From: Chondrosia reniformis
Lineage: Eukaryota > Porifera > Demospongiae > Chondrillida > Chondrillidae
Direction of reading: 5' to 3'
Assembly (NCBI GenBank): GCA_947172415.1
Contig: OX359191.1
Location: 8,107,130 to 8,171,129, forward strand
DNA length: 64,000 bases
The translations under genes and the position numbers were made by a program. Of the stretch, positions 1-9,830 are shown one piece after another (the stretch's first letter is position 1; each line of letters begins with the position of its first letter). The notes under the pieces were generated by a model that saw only the letters and a list, made by a program, of their open reading frames with translations, had not been told where the DNA came from and did not search any database.

Positions 1-210
1 TGATACGTCTCTTTCGGGAGACTAGTTGTTCTACAATTTTTGCAAACAGAGAAGTGTCTAAAGCTTGCTTTAACCTTCTCAAGGGTTGACCCAGTATTGC
101 ACTGACCTCTGGGATTGGCCCATCCCCATATGGGGAGGAAAGAAATGGAATGAACAATTTAATGACAAACAGGTTTCCCTATAGTATCATGTTAGAAAGG
201 TGTTAATTAA
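1..210. repeat. Left copy of a direct duplication flanking the retrotransposon
   Basis: This stretch is nearly identical to 2532-2775. Both share a core of about 155 bp, and similarity continues to the AGAAAGG(T/C)GTTAATTAA stretch near 195-210 and 2755-2772. The retrotransposon lies exactly between the two copies. The minus strand of the core is open and reads as protein in both copies (for example VSAILGQPLRRLKQALDTSL), and some differences between the copies are conservative changes. The duplication is far longer than a usual target-site duplication, so it may be a segmental or recombination-derived repeat. The left copy may continue beyond the window. Confidence 0.8.
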
Positions 211-2313
211 TTAATTTGTGGGAGAAACTGTAGAACCTGGGAGAAAGAGAGAAATTTTCCTCTTCTGATCCACTGGTTGCTGGCTTGATGCATTGAGAGG
301 GCCTTGAAGGTTCCCCTGGTCTTCATGGTCAGTCACTTTCTTCAGCCTATCGTGGATGAGTTGATCACGCAGGATGGGGCTGGCTTTCCCTTCTCTGGGG
401 CCATGCAATGGAGGTAGAGAGATTGAATTTCTGGAACTCACTTGGGATGGCTTTGGTGAGTCTCTCCAGAATCTTGTGGCGATCTCTGATGAGGCCAAGA
501 TGGGGCTGACAGTGATTTAGTGCATGGGGGAGGGTCTCTGGGGAGATTCCACACTTAGGGCAGGAGTCTGTAAGTAATTTTTTAATTTTTTTCTGCACAC
601 TCCTCACTGGCAGTAGATTCAGTCTTGCCTTGTGGGCAAACCTGTATTGGGAGAAGCTAAGATATTTGCCGGAGGTAATCCAATGGTGACTGGATGGGTG
701 GGCAGAGGTGGAGGTGAATGTCTTCCCTTGATCCTCATGGCTGTTGACTTCCTCAAGTCTGGCTTGTCAGAGTTGATTCTGGAGGAGAGGGTTGGCTTTC
801 TTCCTGGAGGTCCAGGAGATAGTCTGTCCACTGCATGCAAGGATGATGTCATTGTTGTCAAATAAGATGTTGGATCCTGTCTTCCTTATGGATTTTCTGC
901 AAGTGGATCAGAGGGTGGCAATGTCTCCTTTGCTGCCTTCTTGTGGAGATGGAACCGAATTAAGAAAAGCAGCTAGGTCTTCTACAGATGGATCCTTGAG
1001 TCCCTTTCTGGCATCACTGTGTCCTCCAATTGATGGCGAGCAGTGTCCTTGATGCTGGAGTCATCCTCACAAGCCAAGAGGTTGAAACACTGGATGGTGA
1101 GTGACTGATCCAGCTGGTCTTCAAAGGAAGGCAGGCCTAGTCCTCCAAGACTGGGATGGAGATACAGAAAGCTGGACAGACATCGGTTAGGAAGTTTAAG
1201 GTGTTTCTTGGTCAGCTGCCTGAGCTTCTTATCCAATTTCTGACGCCATTGTCGCCCAGGGATGGATGTTCTGAAGTGGTGGTCAGCTTTGGGACAGATG
1301 AACTTCCAAATGGCATCCAGCTTCTGCCAATCTGCAAGGGGAGAAGAGAGGATGGAACATGCACTGGATGTCTTCTTCCAGAGCTGAGAGGTCAGCCTTT
1401 GGGTCGGCACCTAGCTTGCAGCCAAGGTACTTGTATCTCTCAATCCAGTTGAGGCAGGGATGTCTTCACCGCAGAGTTGGGGCGAGAAGATTTCTGTGAA
1501 TTTCTTGCTGCCACTGTTCCTGAGAGATAAGGAGGCACACTTCCTCGCATTAAAGGCTAATCCGGCCCAGTTGGCATATTCCTCCAGAGCAGATAACATT
1601 GATGGGAGGCCTCTCTTGTTCCTTGTGACTAGGTAGATGTCATTTGCATAAGCGAGGATCTTGATGGTACTGCCCCTCAGATGATACCCACATTCCAGTT
1701 CCTCAATTCTTCTGACAGCACCCTCGATGACCAAGTTGAAGAGGATGGGGCATCCCTGCTTGACTCCCCTTATTCAGGTGATTGGTTCTGTTTCTGACTG
1801 GTTGGACTTCACTTTGGTAGTGGAGTTGGTATAGATATCTTTGATGATATCCAGAGTCCTTCCAGTCAGCCCATGCCATGTTAACATGTTGGTGATGTTG
1901 GAATGGAGAACTGAGCCAAAGGCATCTTTCAGATCAATCCAGGCCACATTTAGGTTCTTCCTCTTTCTGCGGCTATCCTCCATGATGGATCGGAGGAGGA
2001 AGGAGTGCTGTGCGATACCATCGTAGGGGAGAAAACCTTTCTGTGATCTGGAGATGGCCTTGGATGAGATAGCCCAGCGATCCAGTCTCTTGGCCATGAT
2101 GGCTGCATGCAATTTGTAGATGGTTTTCTGTAGACAGATAGGTCTCCAGTTCCTGATCTGGTATACATCACCCTTCTTATGGATGAGGATGGTGGAGCTC
2201 TCTTTCCATGAAGGGGGGATTTTATTGAACTTTCTACATAGTTCTAAGATTGTAGTCAGGAGACTCCTCTTTGGTTCACCTCTTTCCAGACTGCATAGGA
2301 CAGCTGTACACAA
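211..2313 (-). mobile_element. Decayed non-LTR retrotransposon, reverse-transcriptase region to 3' end
   Basis: The minus strand holds broken frames of a LINE-type reverse transcriptase. In order: the finger/palm region with NWRPICLQKTIYKLHAAIMA and WIDLKDAFGSVLHSNI (1774-2313); then RGVKQGCPILFNL followed by LAYANDIYLVTRN, the catalytic box (1411-1770); then a thumb-like region with LHPSLGGLGLPSFEDQ (982-1410); and a C-terminal CPKCG..ETLPHALNHC finger (365-607). A stop codon at 1771-1773 interrupts the frame just before RGVKQGCP, and further stops or shifts separate the other pieces. The catalytic box reads AND rather than ADD. The order and the C-terminal cysteine-histidine finger resemble R2/NeSL-type elements, but the clade is uncertain. 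It is a dead copy. Confidence 0.85.
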
Positions 2314-2331
2314 GGAAAATTGTCAATATAT

Positions 2332-2775
2332 ACTAAATCCTGGCCAAATGAGTAAGTAAATGTTGTAATTGATTTAAAATGGCTAATTTATCATGTTTAT
2401 GCCTTTCTACTAAACCACAATGATTTACCAAGCCAGCGATTTTATAAACCACGCCTGTGATTGCTTTGTATCGCTTCATGGCCTCTTGGCTAAGATCAAG
2501 TAGAAATAACTGTTCTTATCAGTGTAACAACTGATATGTCTCTTTCGGGAAACTATTTGTTCTACAATTTTTGCAAACAGAGAAGTGTCTAAAGCTTGCT
2601 TTAACCTTCTCAAGGGTTGACCCAGTATTGCACTGACATCTGGGATTGGCCCATCCCCACATGGGGAGGAAAGAAATGGAATGAAGAAATTGTACATTTA
2701 ATGCATTTTATTTAAAGATAAACCTACGCTTTTGTTATGATAATTATCATAATAGAAAGGCGTTAATTAAGTAGA
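2332..2775 (-). pseudogene. Unidentified coding-like fragment in the right duplication copy
   Basis: On the minus strand about 2532-2690 encodes SSPCGDGPIPDVSAILGQ followed by PLRRLKQALDTSLFAKIVEQ. After a frame change, about 2338-2505 encodes QLFLLDLSQEAMKRYKAITG and VVYKIAGLVNHCGLVER. Both parts look like real helical protein. The join would need a 22-base intron or a frameshift, so I treat the fragment as broken. The first part is repeated at 1-175. I do not recognise the family. It may be an exon of a minus-strand gene to the left that was split when the retrotransposon arrived. Confidence 0.45.
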
Positions 2776-2965
2776 CAATTGCAGGACAATTCATTGAATT
2801 AGAAAGAACTTGTTTTATTAATTGGAGAATTGTGTTACATTTAGCATGGAAATCCTTATCATTTTGTGGAAATTACAGCTTTATATACATATATATGGCA
2901 TATAATAGGAGTCTGAACAACTCTTTTCTCACTAATTTTTTTTGAAATATTTATTATTACCTAAA

Positions 2966-3430
2966 TTAGAATGCCAGTCTTATAGAACTGTACTGCAAGG
3001 TAATTTTGGAATGTGTTGTTGTTGTACTCTGGAGACTCTCTCTTGGGTCCAACCCTTTCCAGACTGCATAGGAGAGGCAATCAGAACCATGGCTGGAGAT
3101 CCTCCGTTGTCTTCCAAATTTGTGAGAAGACCTCCTCTTCATAGATGTATCAATCACATCCTCCCATGTGCTGATGTTAGTAATTACCATACGTAGTTAA
3201 CCTGGAACTGAGGTGGATGTCTGTATTGGAGATGGTACATTTTCTTACTTCCTTGTACTTGATCTTCTCAAAAACTACTTGGGCTGCCTATTGTAGAATC
3301 TTGGGCTGCCTATTGTAGAATCTTGGGCTGCCTATTGTAGAATCTTGGGCTGCCTATTGTAGAATCTCTGCAGAGCAATTGAGGTACCTCTGGGTCTCCA
3401 TCTTGTTGAAGATGTCTTCGCCGCTAATTA
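2966..3430 (-). mobile_element. Possible second piece of the same retrotransposon
   Basis: On the minus strand DCLSYAVWKGLDPRESLQS (about 3010-3090) resembles the start of the reverse-transcriptase frame at 2250-2313 (AVLCSLERGEPKRSLLT), and both share the DNA stretch CTTTCCAGACTGCATAGGA. Further upstream, about 3365-3440 reads RPLLISGEDIFNKMETQRY on the minus strand, which could be upstream protein of the element. The piece is interrupted by a short tandem repeat at 3279-3366. The assignment rests on this short similarity only. Confidence 0.4.
3279..3366. repeat. Four perfect 22-bp tandem copies
   Basis: The unit TTGGGCTGCCTATTGTAGAATC occurs four times head to tail without change, pointing to very recent expansion. 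It lies between the retrotransposon fragments and the first visible VPS13 exon. Confidence 0.9.
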
Positions 3431-3537
3431 GAAGGGGCCTTTCAATTTGCTTCTTGTTTGTTACTGTATGCCTGAGAGACATAGCAACAGGCTTCTCTTT
3501 TTTATTTCTTTTTTACTTTTGTTTTTCTTTCTATTAG

Positions 3538-6500
3538 TTTCCTATTGCTGGGATGAACCAGAAGGGGAAAAAGAGTTTGAAGTGCAACTGGCAGATTCGA
3601 AAGAGAGTTTATCCTTTAAACCCACCAAGTTTGGTGTGCTGGGGTTCATGTATTATGAGAATCACATTTACTTGGCTGCACCTGCTACGTTCCCTCAGAG
3701 GTGAGCATACATCTCTACATACATCATACGATTTCTGTAGCTCTGGATTTTCAACTAAGTTACCAGTTTTGCACTAGTATCATAATTAAAATATTTGTAA
3801 GTACAACTATCTATTTTTCACTATAGTATGGGTGCCTATACCTAAAGTACGTAAACACCAAACCTAGAAATATGTGTATTTGTTACATTATAGTTATGGG
3901 CTTGTATATCTCATATAAGAACTATCATACTGTATTGACTGCTTCCAAAGTAAAAGTATCAGAATTACATAGTTCAACTGAGCTAGATAAAGACCACCTC
4001 TTGTTCATTGTCTCTAGTCACACTGGTCCAGACCTCCAACACCAACCTGTGCCAGCAGGGAGCAGACAAAGGGTCTGGAGGGAGCAGTGCCAGGAAATGG
4101 TGATGGATGTTCCTCAAGGAACAGCTGTCATTCTTCAAAGGAAGGTAAGCTTGGAGTGAAGACATTTCCCTTCTCAACTGCCTACGTGGGTCTCTTTGCT
4201 CAATTAGAGTGTTAATGTAAATCAATTTGGTAATGTTAAGATGTAAGAGATCCATTTATTAATTTAGAATGCATTAGGTGTACGTCTGTACATCTGTTTA
4301 CCTTTAGAATGCCACTAGTAAGACCCAGTTGTGGAGGATGGCTGCTGAAGGACAGTTGGTTCACATTGCAACTTCTAAGGCACATGGACAGGACATGGTC
4401 TTGGACATTGCTGGTGACTATCTCCCCAAAAGGTCTGTGGAAACTGTCCCTCTTATTCTGAGAAGAAGGACAAATAACTCCCGACTACCCACTCAGACAT
4501 GGAAATTTAGCAACGATTTTATAATCCTGAAAGAATCTCCAAATTTGTGTGCCCAAGTAAAGATGAGATATGGAACATTTGGAGAAGGTATGGAAAAGTT
4601 GTGATGCAAGACAACAGTTGTGGTTTCATTATCACCACGGGTAATCATTATATACAGTACAACCCAATTTTACTTAATAGATACAATATTGTTTATCCGA
4701 TCTATCTCAGGATCAGATGTAGTCCTAGGATTCATGTCAAAGGATCCTGTTCTGTTGGACATCCAGAGGTTAAAACCAATGAGGCACACACCAGGTTCGG
4801 GAATGCTACGTGTGAGGTGAGCTGACTTGTACATGCAGTACTACTGTTGTATTTAATTTGTATTGCTATCTAGTGTATCAACATTGTTTTATACTATCCA
4901 TTTGACTACAGTCTACTATCCGATGGTCCCACTCAAGTCTTGAGGATTAAGGATGAAAATAGAAAGGTTTTCAGTCAATGCATCATTTTTACATGTACAG
5001 TAATTCTCAAGACACTCTGCTGTTCAACTGTAGCTTCTCTCTAATGTCTTCTCACCCTGTCACTTAGGGTTTGCTTAAACATTCCAGTTATACCCACATG
5101 TCTTGCTTTGTATATTCCAGTATACCCACATGTCTTGCTTTGTATATTCCAGTATACCCACATGTCTTGCTTTGTATATTCCAGTATACCCACATGTCTT
5201 GCTTTGTATATTCCAGTATACCCACATGTCTTACTTTGTATATTCCAGTATACCCACATGTCTTGCTTTGTATATTTCAATATACCCACATGTCTTGCTT
5301 TGTATATTCCAGTATACTCACATGTCTTGCTTTGTATATTCCAGTATACTCACATGTCTTGCTTTGTATATTCCAGTATACTCACATGTCTTGCTTTGTA
5401 TATTCCAGTATACTCACATGTCTCCTAAAGAGTTGTGGTTGAATATGGGTAAGCAAGAGTCAGAATCTTATCTGCCACATCAGAGGTCCATTGTGTCAAC
5501 CCTTGGGGATGAAGAAGAACTGAAGGAAGACAAGTTAGACATTGAGGTATGCTGATGATTTTAATGACAGTCAATTCTTTCCAGCATCCTTGAAATGTTC
5601 TTTTAGATAACTGCTGATATTGTCAAAGGCATTGGAGTTTCACTGATGAACTCATCTCCAGATGAACTAATCTTTATAACATTTAGTGGCCTGAAGCTTG
5701 AGGCTACCATCTTGTCTACATTCCAGAAACTATCCCTTAATGTGGCAAATGTTCAAGTTAGTTTGTATGTGTATGTGCACATATGGTACATGTAATTGGG
5801 CTGGTCTCTGATAGTCAGTTTGTTCTGATGACTAATTGTATACTTTGTAATACAGAGAAAGGCATTAATGGAGCATGTCGCTATGGTGATTGTAGTTCAG
5901 TGGCAGAGCATGCACTGGTGGTCAAAACCAGCTGTCCTAGGTTCATTTCCCAGCAATTGCTTCTCTCATGCTGTTTGATTGTGATTTTACAGTAGTTGTG
6001 GTTTCATTATCAACTTTGATTCTCATGTACAATAAATAACCTGTAATTGTTGCCAAGCACAATTATCAAATTACCCATTTTGATGCACCAGAAGATTAAT
6101 AGTGAACCCAATTCATTTTAAACATTAATTGTACCCTTCAAGGGATTGGCTTACTGTGTTCTTTGACTCAGGTTGATAACCAGTTGACTGGAACCAATTT
6201 CCCAATCTTGCTGTATCCAACTCCTGCTGCAGAGGAGGAATCTGATAAGCCAGTAATCCACATTTCACTTCAACATACCAAACACCATCTTCCTGGAACA
6301 CAGATCTTCAAAGTACATACATATGTAGTAATAGCCTTATTCTAAATGTCCATTTTTTCAGAATTATATACATGTTTGCAAAAACATTGGCACCTGTAAT
6401 AGACTTCAGGATATTTATTTACATTGACTATATACACTGGTGTCTCCAGTATATGGTATTTGTATGTATGGATGCAGTGTGTAAAGGTTCAAGTTGAGGA

Positions 6501-9492
6501 GCTAACATTAATGCTTGATGAGAGAATTCTCTTTCGTTTGATTCAATGGGTAAAGGAAGGATGGCAGTTCAAACCACCCGAGGAAGACTTGGAAGAAAAG
6601 GAAGCATTTGCCTTAATCATGAAGAGGTGACAATCTCCTTCGTGAAACATACGTATTTTGTTAAGGTTTAGTTGTACGTATGTTCTCAGCATTTGGTTGA
6701 ACGTCTTCCAAGTTTAGCTTATTATAACACTTCTGTTGTGACCTCTTTTTCCTTCAGATAATAATAATAATGAATGTTATATATCATTTACATGTAAATA
6801 TAGCTCCAAGCTTTCTATTTTCATAGTTTTCACATTCCTGGTAAATGAACAGTATTACGTATGTGTACATGTCCTTACAGATCCACTGCCCCATTTCTGG
6901 GAGGTGATACTCAGTTCCACTTTGATTCCATTGATGTGCAGAAGATTGCTTTAAGAGTCTCAATGCACACCAACTCCAACCTTCCCCAAGACCTCAAGAG
7001 AATTAGGAGTTCATTAGTTTTGCCTATTGTAAAGTTTGAAGCTCCTATTTTATTAGGTAAGAGCATTTACATGTACAAGTTACCTATCTGCATATTTTAA
7101 TAGCCAATATATGTAGTCTTGGTTGTATTGCCTACTGTCTTCTAATGTCATTCTAGACCACTGTTATTTTATAACAAGTAGGCATAAATCTTAATATGTA
7201 TTAACTTTAGATAAATACAGTCAAAGTCACTTGTCTGGAACTTTTCAAGTAATTCTTGATTCTTTGAAGGTGCACTACAAGAAGGTGAGTAGCTCCCAAG
7301 TATGTGCTCCTCCTGCAATGAGAATACTAACAGTGCTCCCCACCTGTTAGCTATTGTGCTTCGTGCATTTAAAAATATTCATACGTATATACAATATCTT
7401 ATGCAGAGTATACATGTAGCATATATATATATATACATACTTTGTATTACCTTTCTTCTGAATTGTGGAAGGTCTTAAGGGATCAGTCACTCAAGATTGT
7501 GGGTTCACTCAATTTCTTGGGCAATCCGACAGGATTGGTGTCCGACTTTGCTTCGGGAGTCTCCGGAATGATGTCACAAACGCCAGATGTAGTGGGTCTG
7601 GTGAGGGACATCACTCACGGAGTGACTGACACTGCATCCAAGGTACCGTTTTATACAAGCAGCATGCCCATGTAGATACGCATACTGCAGTGAATACTGT
7701 TTTAAGTAGCTGTATACGGTTGATTTTATAATGTACAGTGACAGCTTGTCTTTTGAATGTATATAGTATATATTCAGTTAATATGTACGTATGTTAGTAT
7801 ATGATTTATAAGCCTTACCGTGTACTACTGTACCTATTTGGATGTATGTATGTATGCCAGTTTTGAAATAAAAATGAATTTGTGTCCTCAGTTGACTGGC
7901 ACCGCTTCAGACTTTTTGGGATCTGCTACATTTGACTCCACATACCAGGACGAGAGAGAGCAGCTCTCGGCAACCAGCCAGACAAGTAGTGAGCATTTCA
8001 CTGGTGGATTGATCGGATTAAGCAGTGGACTATTTGGAGGAATAACATCCATCATCACCCAGCCATACTACGGGGCCAGACAGGAGGGCATAGGAGTAGG
8101 TCGATAGGTCATAGAGTAGGTCGATAGGTCATAGAGTAGGTCGATAGGTCATAGAGTAGGTTGATAGGTCATATACCAGCCATACGTAATACTGACTGTA
8201 TATGCATGTCTGCTAGGGATTTCTTACTGGGCTTGGTAAAGGAGTAGTAGGTACTTTCACTAAACCAGTGGTAGGTGTGCTGGACTTTGCGTCTGGTACC
8301 TCTGCTGCCATCAGAGAGACCACAAGCAGGCTATCCAAAGTGCGGCCAAATCCAGTCCGACCAAAGAGATGCTGTGTGGATCCCTCAGGTGCTCTGATGG
8401 CCTATCAGTTCAAGATGGCACGAGCGCAGATGTACCTGAGGTTGTTGACAAGTGGACACAAGAATGAAGTGTATGTTTACTTAAATGGAGAATTATGGAT
8501 ATAGTCACAATTCATTATTCATTATCTGATATCTCTGTATTATACATTACAGATTGGTGGCATACGAATTCCTTTCCAGGGACGGAACCAGATTACTCAT
8601 TTCCACGAATCTAGTCTACTTTATCACTAACACTCCACCTTCTCAGAATGACATCAAGGCTATGGTTCCCCTGGAACAGCTACTGCACTGTAGAGACACA
8701 GTGTCCAAAGTGGATAGGGAGAAAGGTAATACTTTCACAGTACTAGAGAACCAGGGATGTACGTATACGTAGAATAGGGAGCTAAATTTTGGTGTTACTG
8801 TAATTTCAAGATGCCCTCTCTCTCCTGAAATATTTATTGTCATCATTTGACTCTGGATTTTACCCCACCCACTCTTATCTTCTGAGGAGTATAATGAGCT
8901 AATGGGCAGAACCGAATTTCACTTAATGGGAACCAGAGAGTCTCCCCTTAGCCACTCAAGGTCGAGCCATATACGTAGATAGCTGTTTTGTCCTTAATAG
9001 GATTCATCAGTATATGGCGTACCATTGGCTTTAGATTCTTATTTTAAAGTCCCCTATTTTTCAAATTATTATTTATGTTCCATGTAAAATGTAAACAGAA
9101 ATTATAATTTCTGTCCTTCATTTTCAGTACCATTGATCATGCAGTAATTGTTGTATGTATTTCCTTAATAAGGAGGTTTCACTGGATTTAGATCTCGTGC
9201 AAGTATTATTGTGTTACATATTATATATGTAATGTAATCTACAGTATATATACGTACATGTCTTAGGGCTTTGTTTCATTGTATTGTTTTATATATATAT
9301 ATAGCTCCTCTGTTAGTATTGTCAATGCGAGATAAATCTGATCCAGGTCAGAGTAGACATTTCAAGTTCAGATGTGATGATGAAACAACTGCACGAAAGG
9401 CTGCACAACTCATTAATTATGCAAAAACAGTTCATGAATATCAGAAAACTGTAGTCCAAACATACAGACTTCAAACACACAATATTTGGTGA
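3538..9492 (+). CDS. VPS13D: VPS13-family bridge-like lipid transfer protein, C-terminal part (VPS13D-like)
   Basis: VPS13 proteins carry lipids in bulk between membranes at contact sites. Sixteen exons keep frame to a TGA at 9490-9492: 3538-3700, 4018-4144, 4308-4587, 4711-4816, 4912-4966, 5409-5546, 5607-5756, 6172-6312, 6478-6626, 6881-7056, 7211-7284, 7472-7642, 7892-8095, 8217-8470, 8553-8725 and 9305-9492, about 848 residues. The 5' exons are not visible and are probably left of the window. Family signs are SYCWDEPEGE in exon 1, KGIGVSLMNSSPDEL (5607-5756), VQVEELTLMLDERI, the Gly-rich segment GGLIGLSSGLFGGITSIITQ joined to GFLTGLGKGVVGTFTKPVVG, and a C-terminal PH-like part with FKFRCDDETTARKAA. 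The part from 4018 to 4587 has QLWRM and TQTWKF motifs around MVLDIAG, like the ricin-type trefoil of VPS13D; that is why I prefer D over A/C. The family call is firm, the subtype moderate. Confidence 0.88.
5090..5424 (+). repeat. 32-bp minisatellite ending at a VPS13 splice acceptor
   Basis: About ten copies of a 32-bp unit, TATACCCACATGTCTTGC followed by TTTGTATATTCCAG, lie directly before the exon at 5409-5546. Every unit ends in TATATTCCAG, so every unit carries a candidate 3' splice site; the last gives the exon start used here. The right-hand units have TATACTCAC instead of TATACCCAC. All three plus frames are open through the array because 32 is not a multiple of three. Confidence 0.9.
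5880..5960 (+). repeat. tRNA-like sequence, probably a SINE head, in a VPS13 intron
   Basis: TAGTTCAGTGGCAGAGCA (5893-5910) resembles a polymerase III A box and GGTTCATTTCC (5940-5950) a B box, 37 bases apart as in tRNA genes. The acceptor stem does not pair well. I read it as a tRNA-derived repeat or pseudogene rather than a working tRNA. Confidence 0.4.
8092..8172 (+). repeat. 20-bp tandem repeat starting at a VPS13 splice donor
   Basis: Four copies of a 20-bp unit, GAGTAGGTCGATAGGTCATA, begin at the donor of exon 7892-8095. Each unit contains GTAGGT, the hexamer used as the donor, so three spare donors follow the used one. The last copy has GTAGGTTG. Confidence 0.85.
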
Positions 9493-9830
9493 AGTCTGTA
9501 CCAGTCTCCAAGACATATATATACGTACGTACAATTATGCATGTTCAGCATTTTTGTAAATATATAAATGTAAAGTATATAATAATACACATGCATTTTA
9601 ATAGTATTTCCTATATGATGATTTAAATATAAATTCATTTATACTTTATTCATTTCTCACAATGAGTAAATCATTTGATTAAATTTTTGCAAATGCAATT
9701 GACATGCTTTTACAAGTCTACTAGCTCAGCATGCATGTAGTGCATGTTGTACATGTGTGTCACTGTGGGTGTGTGTTAGCTAAACCAAAATAACAGGTTG
9801 CTCCTAGATCAGTGCGAAAGCTGTGAGATG
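9493..9830. other. Intergenic, between convergent 3' ends
   Basis: AT-rich sequence between the stop codons of the VPS13 gene and the AGTRAP-like gene, which face each other. It must hold both 3' untranslated regions. I see no open frame or repeat in it. Confidence 0.6.

Noticed and set aside
4557-4710. An earlier donor at 4557 for the VPS13 exon starting at 4308.
   Set aside because: It breaks frame with the next exon; the donor at 4588 restores phase and adds conserved-looking protein.
5041-5555. Several overlapping long reading frames on both strands across the 32-bp repeat.
   Set aside because: They arise because a stop-free 32-bp unit repeats; only the part after 5409 joins the VPS13 frame.
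5880-5960. A functional tRNA gene.
   Set aside because: A- and B-box-like motifs exist, but the acceptor stem does not pair and the B box deviates.
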